A stretch of DNA of 64,000 nucleotides from Stutzerimonas stutzeri. GTDB lineage: Bacteria; Pseudomonadota; Gammaproteobacteria; Pseudomonadales; Pseudomonadaceae. The translations under genes were made by a program, and so were the position numbers. The notes below the pieces were generated by a model that worked only from the letters and a program-made list of their open reading frames with translations, made no database searches and was not told the DNA's origin. The stretch spans positions 372,001 to 436,000 of the forward strand of contig NZ_JAMOII010000002.1 in NCBI RefSeq assembly GCF_024448985.1. The letters run 5' to 3'. The first letter of the stretch is position 1, and each line of letters starts with the position of its first letter. Positions 37,343-46,140 of this stretch are shown here, in pieces.

Positions 37343-38734
37343 TCAGAACGGCAGGGTGAGATCAGGCGCGACAGTATAAAGCTGTGCACGGAAGACTTCC
37401 TGTATGCGCTTGAGTTCTTCCTCGGTTTCGGCCTCGAAACGCAGCACCAGCACCGGAGTTGTGTTGGATGCGCGCACCAGGCCCCAGCCTTTCGGATAAT
37501 CGACGCGCACGCCATCGAGCGTGGTGATGTTGGCTTCGCCCCAATGGGCATCGCGATGCAGCGCTTCGATGATGGTGAACTTGCTTTCCTCGGTGACCTT
37601 GATGTTGATCTCCGGGGTAGAAATGTCGTTGGGGAAAGCGGCGAATACTTGCTCGGCAGTGCGCTTTTCCTGGCTGAGGATTTCCAGCAGACGCACGGCG
37701 CTGTAGATGCCGTCGTCGAAGCCGTACCAGCGCTCCTTGAAGAACACATGGCCGCTCATTTCGCCGGCCAGTAGCGCACCGGTTTCCTTCATCTTTTTCT
37801 TGATCAGCGAGTGGCCGGTCTTCCACATCACCGGACGACCGCCGTAACCGCTGATCAATGGCGTCAGGCGCCGCGTACATTTGACGTCGAAGATGATGTC
37901 GGCGCCGGGATTACGCGAGACCACATCCTTGGCGAACAGCATCAGCAGGCGGTCGGGGTAGACCACGGTACCTGCGTTGGTTACCACGCCGACGCGGTCG
38001 CCGTCGCCATCGAAGGCCAGGCCCAGGTCAGCGTTTTCCGACTTGACCTTGGCGATCAGGTCTTCGAGATTTTCCAGCTTGCCCGGGTCCGGATGATGGT
38101 TGGGGAAGTTGCCGTCGACGTCACAGAACAGCGGGATTACTTTGCAACCAAGTGCTTCGATCAGCTGCGGGGCGATTACGCCGGCGACGCCGTTGCCGCA
38201 ATCGACCACGACCCTGAGTGGCTTGGCCAGTGCGATGTCGTCGCGGATGCGCTTGAAATAGCTTTCCAGCACGTCGACCTGCTCAACCTGGCCGACGCCT
38301 TCTGCGAGATTGCCAGTCTCGATGCGCTGGCGCAGCGCCTGGATCTGCTCATTAGCCAGGGTGTCGCCAGCGATGACGATCTTGAAGCCGTTGTAGTCCG
38401 GCGGGTTGTGACTGCCGGTCAACATCACGCCCGATTTGCCGGCCAGTACGTTGGCCGCGTAGTAGAGCACCGGAGTCGGCACCATGCCGACGTCGCTGAC
38501 GCTGCAACCGCTGTCCACCAGACCCTGAATCAGGTGCTGGACCAGCTCCGGGCCGGATAGGCGGCCATCGCGGCCGACCGATACATCGGGTTCGCCCTGA
38601 GCCAGGCTCTCGGAGCCAACCGCGCGACCGACCCAATAGGCGGTTTCGTTGGTTAGGGTATCGCCGACTACGCCACGGATATCGTAGGCGCGGAAGATGC
38701 TCGCGGGCAGTTGCGGGGCTTTCGGGGCGCTCAT
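37343..38734 (-). CDS. algC: AlgC short form from an internal start
   Basis: An in-frame ATG at 38734 with AAGGAG twelve bases upstream begins MSAPKAPQLPASIFRAYDIR and encodes exactly 463 residues. This is the length of the crystallised P. aeruginosa AlgC, with the phosphoserine at position 108 as in that enzyme. A separate soluble product is therefore likely in addition to the membrane form; whether both are made cannot be seen. Confidence 0.7.
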   Translation of the reverse strand: MSAPKAPQLPASIFRAYDIRGVVGDTLTNETAYWVGRAVGSESLAQGEPDVSVGRDGRLSGPELVQHLIQGLVDSGCSVSDVGMVPTPVLYYAANVLAGKSGVMLTGSHNPPDYNGFKIVIAGDTLANEQIQALRQRIETGNLAEGVGQVEQVDVLESYFKRIRDDIALAKPLRVVVDCGNGVAGVIAPQLIEALGCKVIPLFCDVDGNFPNHHPDPGKLENLEDLIAKVKSENADLGLAFDGDGDRVGVVTNAGTVVYPDRLLMLFAKDVVSRNPGADIIFDVKCTRRLTPLISGYGGRPVMWKTGHSLIKKKMKETGALLAGEMSGHVFFKERWYGFDDGIYSAVRLLEILSQEKRTAEQVFAAFPNDISTPEINIKVTEESKFTIIEALHRDAHWGEANITTLDGVRVDYPKGWGLVRASNTTPVLVLRFEAETEEELKRIQEVFRAQLYTVAPDLTLPF

Positions 38735-39928
38735 TGCGGTTTCTCGCTCCTTGGTGTCGAGGCCAAGCCAGTCCTGGTCCTCGTCGAGAATGTCTATGTC
38801 GAGAATATCGGTGTCTTGGAACAACGGATCGACGTACTCGTTGGATGGGGCTTGCCGGGCCGCCGGCTGTGGTACGGCCGTGGCTTTGGTCGGCGCCGTA
38901 CCGGCAGTTCGCAGCGGCAGACGGGCCAGACTTTTGGCCAGCGCGTCGAGCGCCGGCAGGCTCAAAGTCGGTGTTTTGATGGCCTTGCCAGTGGAGAGTT
39001 CCTGGACCATCTGTCCCAAATGCATGACATCTTCGCGAAGCCGCCGCTGCTGAGTGCTCAGTACCAGTTGCAAGCCCAGCAGGAGGCCGCACAGTGCCGC
39101 CAGCACAGAGGCAAGCAACAGGAGGGGAGATATTGACGCGGTGCTGGACCCGGCGCCGGGCAGGAAGCTGAGCTTCCAGTTGGGATTGGCGGAAGGCAGG
39201 GCGATCGCTTCGCTTTCCACGCCGTTGCCGCCTCGTTGCGCGAGAAGCTGAGCTGGCGCACTGCTGAATTGCTGGACCAGACGAAACTGGCCAGCCTCAC
39301 CGGGCAGTTTTGGCAGGGTGGAAAGCAGGCGCTCCAACGTCGTCACCAGCAATAACGTGCCCTGCACAGGCCCTTGAGGGTCCGGGCGCAAAGCTACGGC
39401 GCTATATAGCAGCCAGCGGTTGTCTACCTTGAACGCCTCGGGCATCGGCGGCTGGCCATTCTCGGCGCGCTGTAACAAGTCCAAGGCAGCGAAATTCAGC
39501 GGGCCGGGACGCTCCGCGTTCTGGCGGGCTTGGCCGCGAAGGCTCAAATGCGCATCGACCACCCCGTCGCGATAGCTCAACTCGCGCTCGGTGGTGCGTA
39601 GCTGGTCGGGCTGTTCGCTACGCAGCGCGTCGAGCAGTTGGGGATCGCTGGCGGTTGAGCGAACGTCATCAGCCAATTGGCGCAGGGCTTGTTCCACTGC
39701 CGAGGCCTGGCTCTGACCCCAGGCCTGGGCCAGTTCGGATGCGTGTTCTCGCTGACTGGTCTGATAGGCGACCCAGAGCAGCGCACTGGCTGCCGCAAGC
39801 CCCAGCAAACCCGGCAGCAGACCGGGCATGAGCATCTTCAGCCCTGCGTTACGGCGCGGCTGAGCGGGGGCAGTGTCGGCGGGGTTGAGTACGCCGGTGT
39901 CCTTGGCTGTGCGCTTGAAGCGTTTCAT
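37343..39928 (-). CDS. algC: Phosphomannomutase/phosphoglucomutase AlgC, long membrane form
   Basis: The full frame is 861 residues. The last 463 (from residue 399) are the AlgC enzyme that interconverts mannose- or glucose-6- and 1-phosphates for alginate, LPS and rhamnolipid precursors: catalytic phosphoserine in VMLTGSHNPPDYNGFKIV, metal loop FDGDGDRVGV, sugar loop AGEMSGHVFFKE and phosphate site RASNTTPVLVLRFE. The first 398 residues add two membrane helices (about 33-55 and 267-290) bracketing a periplasmic domain, then a low-complexity linker with an acidic DTDILDIDILDEDQ stretch. Similar long forms are annotated in other pseudomonads. An internal start gives the classical enzyme (next entry). 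Confidence 0.93.
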   Translation of the reverse strand: MKRFKRTAKDTGVLNPADTAPAQPRRNAGLKMLMPGLLPGLLGLAAASALLWVAYQTSQREHASELAQAWGQSQASAVEQALRQLADDVRSTASDPQLLDALRSEQPDQLRTTERELSYRDGVVDAHLSLRGQARQNAERPGPLNFAALDLLQRAENGQPPMPEAFKVDNRWLLYSAVALRPDPQGPVQGTLLLVTTLERLLSTLPKLPGEAGQFRLVQQFSSAPAQLLAQRGGNGVESEAIALPSANPNWKLSFLPGAGSSTASISPLLLLASVLAALCGLLLGLQLVLSTQQRRLREDVMHLGQMVQELSTGKAIKTPTLSLPALDALAKSLARLPLRTAGTAPTKATAVPQPAARQAPSNEYVDPLFQDTDILDIDILDEDQDWLGLDTKERETAMSAPKAPQLPASIFRAYDIRGVVGDTLTNETAYWVGRAVGSESLAQGEPDVSVGRDGRLSGPELVQHLIQGLVDSGCSVSDVGMVPTPVLYYAANVLAGKSGVMLTGSHNPPDYNGFKIVIAGDTLANEQIQALRQRIETGNLAEGVGQVEQVDVLESYFKRIRDDIALAKPLRVVVDCGNGVAGVIAPQLIEALGCKVIPLFCDVDGNFPNHHPDPGKLENLEDLIAKVKSENADLGLAFDGDGDRVGVVTNAGTVVYPDRLLMLFAKDVVSRNPGADIIFDVKCTRRLTPLISGYGGRPVMWKTGHSLIKKKMKETGALLAGEMSGHVFFKERWYGFDDGIYSAVRLLEILSQEKRTAEQVFAAFPNDISTPEINIKVTEESKFTIIEALHRDAHWGEANITTLDGVRVDYPKGWGLVRASNTTPVLVLRFEAETEEELKRIQEVFRAQLYTVAPDLTLPF

Positions 39929-39961
39929 GGAGCTCCTCTGATCGTCCCGAAAGCGGCTGGC

Positions 39962-40417
39962 TCAATGGCTGCCAGAGTGTCCGAAACCACCGGTGCCGCG
40001 GTCACTGTCACAGAATTCGTTCACCAGTTCGAACTGCGCCTGGATGACCGGCACCAGCATCAATTGCGCGATGCGTTCGCCAACGGCGATGCTGAAAGAT
40101 GTCTGCCCGCGGTTCCAGCAAGACACCATCAATTCGCCCTGGTAGTCGGAATCGATCAGCCCGACCAGGTTGCCGAGTACGATGCCGTGCTTGTGACCCA
40201 GCCCCGAGCGCGGCAACACCAGCGCCGCGAGATTCGGATCGGCGATATGGATCGACAAGCCGGTAGGAATCAGCAGGGTCTGACCTGGTTCGAGTGTGGT
40301 GTCCACTTGCAGCATGGCGCGCAGATCAAGCCCGGCGGAGCCGCTGGTGGCGTATTCAGGGAGGGGGAAGTCCCGGCCAAGGCGCGGGTCGAGAACTTTC
40401 GCTTGGAGTTTGTGCAT
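39962..40417 (-). CDS. dut: dUTP diphosphatase
   Basis: A 151-residue trimeric dUTPase that keeps uracil out of DNA. All five family motifs are present: [53 protein letters not shown] and the flexible C-terminal GGFGHSG. It follows coaBC by five bases on the same strand and precedes algC by 33, as in P. aeruginosa. Confidence 0.97.
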   Translation of the reverse strand: MHKLQAKVLDPRLGRDFPLPEYATSGSAGLDLRAMLQVDTTLEPGQTLLIPTGLSIHIADPNLAALVLPRSGLGHKHGIVLGNLVGLIDSDYQGELMVSCWNRGQTSFSIAVGERIAQLMLVPVIQAQFELVNEFCDSDRGTGGFGHSGSH

Positions 40418-40422
40418 GTCGG

Positions 40423-41631
40423 TCAGGCCTTATGGAAACGGTCGGCGATGAAGGCGATCAGCTGGCGGGCGATGTGCCCTTTGCTGGCCTGGCTGAAACG
40501 GGTTTCGTGCTGCTGGCGATCAATGACCGTGACGGCGTTTTCTTCACTGTTGAAGCCGATGCTGGGGTTGGCCACATCATTGGCTACGATCAGGTCAAGA
40601 TTCTTGTCGCGCAGCTTGCGCGTGGCGTATTCCAGCAGATTCTCCGTTTCGGCGGCGAAGCCGACGCTGAAGGGACGGTCTTCGCGGCTGGCCAGCGTGG
40701 CGAGGATATCCGGGTTGCGGACCATCTGCAGAAGCAGGCCGTCACCTTTGGTGGGGTCCTTCTTCAATTTGTGCGGCGCGACTACTTCTGGACGATAGTC
40801 CGCAACGGCCGCGGCGGCGATGAACAGGTCGCAAGGCATTGCCGCCTCGCATGCCGCGAGCATGTCGCGGGCACTGACCACATCGATGCGCTGCACGCGG
40901 TCGGGAGTCGGCAGGAAGACGGGACCGGCGACCAGCGTCACGCGCGCCCCCGCTTCAGCGGCAGCCTCAGCCAGGGCGAAGCCCATCTTGCCGGAGCTGT
41001 GATTGGTGATGTAACGCACTGGGTCGATGTTTTCCTGAGTCGGCCCGGCAGTGATCAACAGATGAAGACCGGTCAGCAGGCTGCGCTCGAAGCAGTCGGC
41101 GGCGGCATGGGCCAGATCATCGGGCTCCATCATCCGCCCCATTCCGACGTCGCCACAGGCCTGACTGCCCGCTGCGGGGCCGAACATGCGAATGCCTCGT
41201 TGCTGCAGTAGAACGTGGTTCGCCTGGGTTGCGGGATCGGCCCACATCGCCTGGTTCATCGCTGGCGCCAGCGCGACCGGCGCGTGGGTGGCCAGCACCA
41301 GTGTGGTCAGCAGGTCGTTGGCGACGCCCTGGGCCAGACGTGCCATGAGGTCCGCCGTGGCGGGGGCGATCAAGACCAGATCGGCCCAGCGCGCCAGCTC
41401 GATATGTCCCATGGCGGCTTCGGCGGCCGGATCGAGCAGGTCCAGATGAACCGGATGCCCGGAAAGGGCCTGAAGGGTCAGCGGCGTGATGAATTCTCGA
41501 CCGCCGCTGGTCATCACAACACGTACTTCGGCGCCCTGGTCGCGAAGCCGGCGAACCAGCTCGGCACTCTTGTAGGCGGCGATGCCGCCGCCGACGCCCA
41601 GGACGATGCGTTTACGATAAAGCCGCTGCAT
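40423..41631 (-). CDS. coaBC: Phosphopantothenoylcysteine synthetase/decarboxylase CoaBC (Dfp)
   Basis: A 402-residue bifunctional coenzyme A enzyme. The N-terminal flavoprotein decarboxylase has [20 protein letters not shown], the PXMNXXMW motif (APAMNQAMW) and the catalytic-cysteine segment [13 protein letters not shown]. The C-terminal CoaB synthetase begins at about residue 190 ([40 protein letters not shown]) and ends in the [15 protein letters not shown]-like region ([19 protein letters not shown]) with the [10 protein letters not shown] motif. It is divergent from radC with 165 bp between, the normal arrangement. Confidence 0.97.
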   Translation of the reverse strand: MQRLYRKRIVLGVGGGIAAYKSAELVRRLRDQGAEVRVVMTSGGREFITPLTLQALSGHPVHLDLLDPAAEAAMGHIELARWADLVLIAPATADLMARLAQGVANDLLTTLVLATHAPVALAPAMNQAMWADPATQANHVLLQQRGIRMFGPAAGSQACGDVGMGRMMEPDDLAHAAADCFERSLLTGLHLLITAGPTQENIDPVRYITNHSSGKMGFALAEAAAEAGARVTLVAGPVFLPTPDRVQRIDVVSARDMLAACEAAMPCDLFIAAAAVADYRPEVVAPHKLKKDPTKGDGLLLQMVRNPDILATLASREDRPFSVGFAAETENLLEYATRKLRDKNLDLIVANDVANPSIGFNSEENAVTVIDRQQHETRFSQASKGHIARQLIAFIADRFHKA

Positions 41632-41796
41632 AGGCCTGCCTTGTTACGGGTGAGAACTGGTTCCGGCGGGGAGCCGGTTGCCGTGGATAAAAGGCCGCTA
41701 AGATAGCACAGCGCCCCAAAGGGTCTGTTCCCGTTTCGCTGCGAGCCGCGAACGGCAACAGACCCTAGTGCGGCGCGCGCTCAACATGGAGGTGAC

Positions 41797-42471
41797 ATGA
41801 GCATTCGGGACTGGCCTGCGGCGGAACGCCCGCGGGAAAAACTGCTGGAACACGGCGCGGCGGCTCTTTCCGACGCGGAGCTTCTGGCGATCTTTTTGCG
41901 CACCGGCGTGGCCGGCAAGAGCGCCGTGGATTTGGCCCGGCATCTGCTCAGAGAGTTCGGCAGCCTGCGCGCGCTGCTGGAAAGCGAGCTTGAGTCGTTC
42001 AGCGATCATCTGGGATTGGGGCCGGCGAAGTTCGCCCAATTGCAGGCGGTGCTGGAGATGTCGCGCCGGCACCTGGCTGAGCGCATGCGTCGCGATTCGG
42101 CCTTGGAAAGCCCGCAGGCGGTACGCGATTACCTCAAGGCGCGGTTGCGGCATGAGCCGCACGAGCTGTTCGCTTGTCTTTTTCTCGACGCCAAGCATCG
42201 CGTGCTGGCATTCGAAGTGCTGTTTCACGGCACCATTGACGGTGCCAGCGTTTATCCGCGGCAGGTTGTCAAACGCGCGCTAGCGCAGAACGCGGCGGCG
42301 GTGATCCTGACCCATAACCATCCCTCCGGCGTCGCCGAGCCGAGTCAGGCCGATCGGCAACTGACCCGCAAACTCAGCGATGCGCTGGCGCTGATCGATG
42401 TGCGGGTGCTTGATCATTTCATCGTTGGGGATGGCGAGCCATTGTCGATGGCTGAGTACGGCTGGATGTGA
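41797..42471 (+). CDS. radC: RadC family JAMM-domain protein
   Basis: A 224-residue protein with a helical N-terminal domain of helix-hairpin-helix type ([40 protein letters not shown]) and a C-terminal MPN+/JAMM metal domain with [14 protein letters not shown] and the upstream Glu in [14 protein letters not shown]. The old link to DNA repair is unproved; the family may have metalloprotease or nuclease activity. It is divergent from coaBC and converges with the next gene only 11 bp away. Confidence 0.93.
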   Translation: MSIRDWPAAERPREKLLEHGAAALSDAELLAIFLRTGVAGKSAVDLARHLLREFGSLRALLESELESFSDHLGLGPAKFAQLQAVLEMSRRHLAERMRRDSALESPQAVRDYLKARLRHEPHELFACLFLDAKHRVLAFEVLFHGTIDGASVYPRQVVKRALAQNAAAVILTHNHPSGVAEPSQADRQLTRKLSDALALIDVRVLDHFIVGDGEPLSMAEYGWM

Positions 42472-42482
42472 GCGGCAGTGGC

Positions 42483-43817
42483 TCATGCTAGCAGCGGTAC
42501 CAGCAGCAACGGGATGAGCACGCTGAGCACGAAGCGTCCGTTCCAGCCCACGGCGATGCGCCAGGGCGACAGCTGGGCGTGGCGCGCCAGTAACAATGCA
42601 GAGGGCCCGTAAGGCGACAGCAGCATCGCCAGGGAGAAACCGAATAGCAGCGCTACTGCTGGCTGCAGCACCGCAAGGCCCTGGCTTGCCAGCTGCGCCA
42701 GCAGCGCCGCGCACAGGTTCAGCGAAATGAGCGGGGCGACGCCAAGCAGCGCCAGCGCCATGATCGCCAGGGTGCCCACCGCGCCCAGCACGAACAGCGC
42801 AAGTGGGGTATTGCCGAGGTGATCGGCCAGGTGATGCACCGGCAAGATCGCCGCCACCAGCCCCGCGAGCAGTGCAGAGCTGGCGAAAATGAAGGTCTCG
42901 TTGCGCATGCCGAGCAGGGTATCGCTGACCTCGCGGAGCACCTGGCCCGGCGCTGTTCCTTGCCAGAGCAGAATGACGATCACCGCGAGCGGCACCAGCA
43001 GCATCGCGGCCTGGGTGGCGGAAAGCCAGGTCGACGCCGCTAGTATGGCAATCAGCGTGATGCCGATCAGACTACCGATGAACAGGCCGCGCAAGCTGCC
43101 GCCGGGTTGCGTCGAGGGATCGACCACAGGTTGGTCGGCCAACTGTTGTAGACGGCGGTTTTCGGTCGGCCAGCCGAACAGCAACAGGAGCACGCCGCCG
43201 ATGAGCCCGAACGGCAGCAGTGCGCTCCAGCTCAGTCCCGGCAGTTCGCGAGTCAGGATGGCGACGGCGACACTGGTCGGCGCTAATAAAGGAACCAGCG
43301 CGAAGCCGCGCAGCGCGGTGACCATTACTCCGCGCCGGCCCTCGTGGCGCTGTGCGTCGCTGTAAGGGCGCCGTTTTAGATGGCTCTCCAGCGAGCCGCA
43401 AATCAGATTGAGCATGCCGAAGCTGAGCACCGAGCTGATCGCGAAGGTGCTCACCAGGTAACCGGGATAGAGCCACGCGCGTGGTCCCGCCAGCAACAGG
43501 CGATGCAGGTCGCTGAGCTGATGAAGCCGCTTGACCAGACAATGCATCAGCCCCAACGCACCGATGAAGGCTGCGTAATACGCCGCCGATGACAACATGC
43601 GCGCAGCCTGTTGCCAATTCGCCCCGCCGGACAGCAACCAGTAACCGAGCAACGCCAGGGTGACCATTGCCAGCCGTCGCGGGTAGGGCATCAGCGAACG
43701 CCAGTGCCAGGCGAAGAACACCGCCAACAAGGCGCCGCTGGCGACGCTCAGCGGTTGCAATCGGGTGATCAGCGCCAATAATTCGAAGAGCAGCGCCAGA
43801 GGCAGCAACACGCTCAT
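42483..43817 (-). CDS. Polytopic membrane protein, probable permease
   Basis: A 444-residue protein that is almost entirely hydrophobic, with about 11-12 membrane helices. A short cytoplasmic loop holds LIGGVLLLLFGWPTENRRLQQ and one conserved-looking polar segment APTSVAVAILTRELPGLSW. The pattern of two halves with FGFSLAMLLSPYGPSALLLA-like hairpins resembles the ion-transporter superfamily, but no substrate can be read. Its ATG overlaps the stop of the upstream thioesterase gene by one base (TAATG), so the two are coupled. Function unknown. Confidence 0.82.
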   Translation of the reverse strand: MSVLLPLALLFELLALITRLQPLSVASGALLAVFFAWHWRSLMPYPRRLAMVTLALLGYWLLSGGANWQQAARMLSSAAYYAAFIGALGLMHCLVKRLHQLSDLHRLLLAGPRAWLYPGYLVSTFAISSVLSFGMLNLICGSLESHLKRRPYSDAQRHEGRRGVMVTALRGFALVPLLAPTSVAVAILTRELPGLSWSALLPFGLIGGVLLLLFGWPTENRRLQQLADQPVVDPSTQPGGSLRGLFIGSLIGITLIAILAASTWLSATQAAMLLVPLAVIVILLWQGTAPGQVLREVSDTLLGMRNETFIFASSALLAGLVAAILPVHHLADHLGNTPLALFVLGAVGTLAIMALALLGVAPLISLNLCAALLAQLASQGLAVLQPAVALLFGFSLAMLLSPYGPSALLLARHAQLSPWRIAVGWNGRFVLSVLIPLLLVPLLA

Positions 43818-44263
43818 TAGACGGGCAGCTCACGACGCAGGGCGCCACGCTTGAATACCCCTTCGCCGAACGCGATCAACCGATCCTGGTCATCCAGCAG
43901 ATCGCAACTGGCCATGAACACCTTGTGCCCGCTGGAACGGCAGCGAGCAATCGCTCTGACCCGGCTGCCCGTGGCGGCTGGCGCGCTGAAATTGATGTTC
44001 ATGGACAGCGTCAGTGCGACTCGGCGCTCCGCCGGGTCCGGCTCCCAAGTGCCGCACAAGCCCATGGCGACATCCATCAGGGTTGCCATGACGCCGCCGT
44101 GCATGTTGCTAGCATTGTTCAGGTGGCGGGGCAGCAGATCCAGCGCGAGGACGGCGTGCTCCGGACCGTAAGCCAGCAGTTGGCAACCGATGTCCTGGAA
44201 GAAGCCGGTAACGGAGGCCTGAACCTGCTGCAATTGCGTAGGTGAATATAAAGAAGTGGACAT
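43817..44263 (-). CDS. PaaI-type hotdog thioesterase
   Basis: A 148-residue acyl-CoA thioesterase of the PaaI/hotdog family, shown by NNASNMHGGVMATLMDVAMG (active-site region with the conserved HGG and Asp), ALTLSMNINFSAPAATGSRV and a final GEGVFKRG. It is translationally coupled to the downstream permease-like gene and divergent from a hydroxyacyl-CoA dehydrogenase 143 bp away, so an acyl-CoA or aromatic-acid role is plausible. Substrate unknown. Confidence 0.88.
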   Translation of the reverse strand: MSTSLYSPTQLQQVQASVTGFFQDIGCQLLAYGPEHAVLALDLLPRHLNNASNMHGGVMATLMDVAMGLCGTWEPDPAERRVALTLSMNINFSAPAATGSRVRAIARCRSSGHKVFMASCDLLDDQDRLIAFGEGVFKRGALRRELPV

Positions 44264-44406
44264 GGCGTTTCGGTCGCGGATGGCTTGCTAAGGAGACTGG
44301 CAGTCTTTAGGCTCAGGGTCAATCAAGGCGGAATGTTATTCCGCACTGCGGAATTTTAAGGGTGGGTCCGAACAGTCGCAACGCTATCTTCATCGAGGAG
44401 GTTCGC

Positions 44407-45924
44407 ATGTTTTCCCGTATCGGCATCATCGGCGCTGGCGCCATGGGGCGCGGCATCGCGCAGTTATTCGCCAGCGCCGGTCAGCAGGTCTGGCTGTATG
44501 ACAGTCGTCCCGAAGCCATCGAGCAGGCGCTGCAATTCAACCGTGAACTGCTCGAGCGCAGCGTAGCCAAGGGCCGCTTAAGTGCCAATGAATTGCCCAC
44601 GATTCTGGAACGCATGCAGCCGGCTCATCAGCTGGCCGAACTGTCCGGCTGCGATTTGCTGATTGAAGCCATCGTCGAAAATCTCGAAGCCAAGCAGAGC
44701 CTATTCGTCGAGTTGGAAGGCCTGGTTGCCGCCGATGCCGTGCTCGCGACCAATACCTCATCGCTTTCGGTAACCCGCATTGCCAGTGCCTGCGCGCGTC
44801 CCGAGCGGGTCGCCGGCTACCACTTCTTCAATCCGGTGACCTTGATGAAGCTGGTCGAAGTGGTTCGCGGCGAGCGCACCGACCCTGCGGTTATCGAGCG
44901 GCTGGTGCAACTGGCCGAGCAGGCTGGTCACTTCCCGGCGATCACCCCGGATACTCCGGGCTTTCTGGTCAATCATGCCGGCCGCGCATACGGCACCGAG
45001 GCGCAGCGCATCCTTAGCGAAGGCATTGCCACGCCGGAGCAGATCGACCGTATTCTGCGCGACGGTCCCGGTTTCCGCATGGGCCCGTTCGAGCTGTTCG
45101 ACCTGACGGGGCTGGACATTTCCCATGCGGTGATGGAGTCGGTACACGACCAGTTCTATTACGACCCGCGCTATACGCCGTCCTACCTTGCTGCGCAGCG
45201 AGTGGCGGCTGGGTTGCTTGGGCGCAAGACGGGGCAAGGGTTCTATCGCTACGAAGAGGGTCAGCAGATCCGCTCGCCGGAGCCCCGTTTCGAGCCGGTG
45301 ACCCTCGACCGGCCGTTCTGGCTCGACAGCATCGAGCCCGAGCTGCGCAGTCAGGTCGGCGCGATCCTGCAACAGGCGGGTGCCGTACTTGAAGACGGCA
45401 TCGATCCGTCGAGCCAGGCGATCTGCCTGATCACGCCGTTGGGCGAGGACGCCAGCAACTATATCGAGCGGCTGGCGCTACCAGCGGTGCGTACCATCGC
45501 GCTGGACCCGTTCAGCGACCTCGACAAGCGCCGCGTGCTGATGCGCCAGCCTGCGCTGGATCCGGCGCTGGAAGCGCAGGCGCGACAGGCGCTCGGTGCG
45601 GACGGCGTGCCGGTGGAGGTGATCAACGACTCGCCGGGCTTCGTCAGCCAGCGCATCATTGCCAGCATCGTCAATCTTGGCTGCGAAATCGCCCAGAAGG
45701 GCATCGCTTCGCCGGATACGCTCGATCGCGCCGTAACTGTCGCGCTCGGCTATCCAAAGGGGCCGCTGGGGTTTGCCGAACACTACAACCCCGCACGAAT
45801 CCTCACGATTCTGGAAGGCATGCAAACCTGCTATGGCCACGAGCCGCGTTATCGCCCGAGCCCTTGGCTGCGGCGGCGGGTGCAGCTCGGTCTGCCGCTA
45901 ACCGCGCCGGATGCGCCGCGCTGA
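44407..45924 (+). CDS. 3-hydroxyacyl-CoA dehydrogenase, PaaH type
   Basis: A 505-residue NAD-dependent dehydrogenase of the long PaaH class. The Rossmann motif is IIGAGAMGRGIAQLFASAGQ near residue 7; the catalytic region has RVAGYHFFNPVTLMKLVEVV and the substrate part GFLVNHAGRAYGTEAQRIL. A second C-terminal 3HCDH domain (VEVINDSPGFVSQRIIASIV, LDRAVTVALGYPKGPLGFAE) is present, unlike in short HBD enzymes. The ATG at 44407 follows GAGGAGGTTCGC. No other phenylacetate genes are nearby, so the pathway (phenylacetate, adipate or short-chain fatty acids) is undetermined. Confidence 0.92.
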   Translation: MFSRIGIIGAGAMGRGIAQLFASAGQQVWLYDSRPEAIEQALQFNRELLERSVAKGRLSANELPTILERMQPAHQLAELSGCDLLIEAIVENLEAKQSLFVELEGLVAADAVLATNTSSLSVTRIASACARPERVAGYHFFNPVTLMKLVEVVRGERTDPAVIERLVQLAEQAGHFPAITPDTPGFLVNHAGRAYGTEAQRILSEGIATPEQIDRILRDGPGFRMGPFELFDLTGLDISHAVMESVHDQFYYDPRYTPSYLAAQRVAAGLLGRKTGQGFYRYEEGQQIRSPEPRFEPVTLDRPFWLDSIEPELRSQVGAILQQAGAVLEDGIDPSSQAICLITPLGEDASNYIERLALPAVRTIALDPFSDLDKRRVLMRQPALDPALEAQARQALGADGVPVEVINDSPGFVSQRIIASIVNLGCEIAQKGIASPDTLDRAVTVALGYPKGPLGFAEHYNPARILTILEGMQTCYGHEPRYRPSPWLRRRVQLGLPLTAPDAPR

Positions 45925-46140
45925 ATTCACACCCGGAGCGTTCAATCGGCCCTCGAGAGAGCGCGGCTTAAGGTTGGCAGCGTGCTGCCGCTAACCCGGT
46001 AGACCCGAATGCCGAGCGGTATGAGGTGTAGTCGCGTCCATGCCGCTTAATAAAGGCCAGTTGCTACCAAGGGGCTATGTTCATTGGTGGCCAAGAGGGG
46101 TACAACTCGCTCGTTACCGGATGAAAACAAGAGGCCATCG

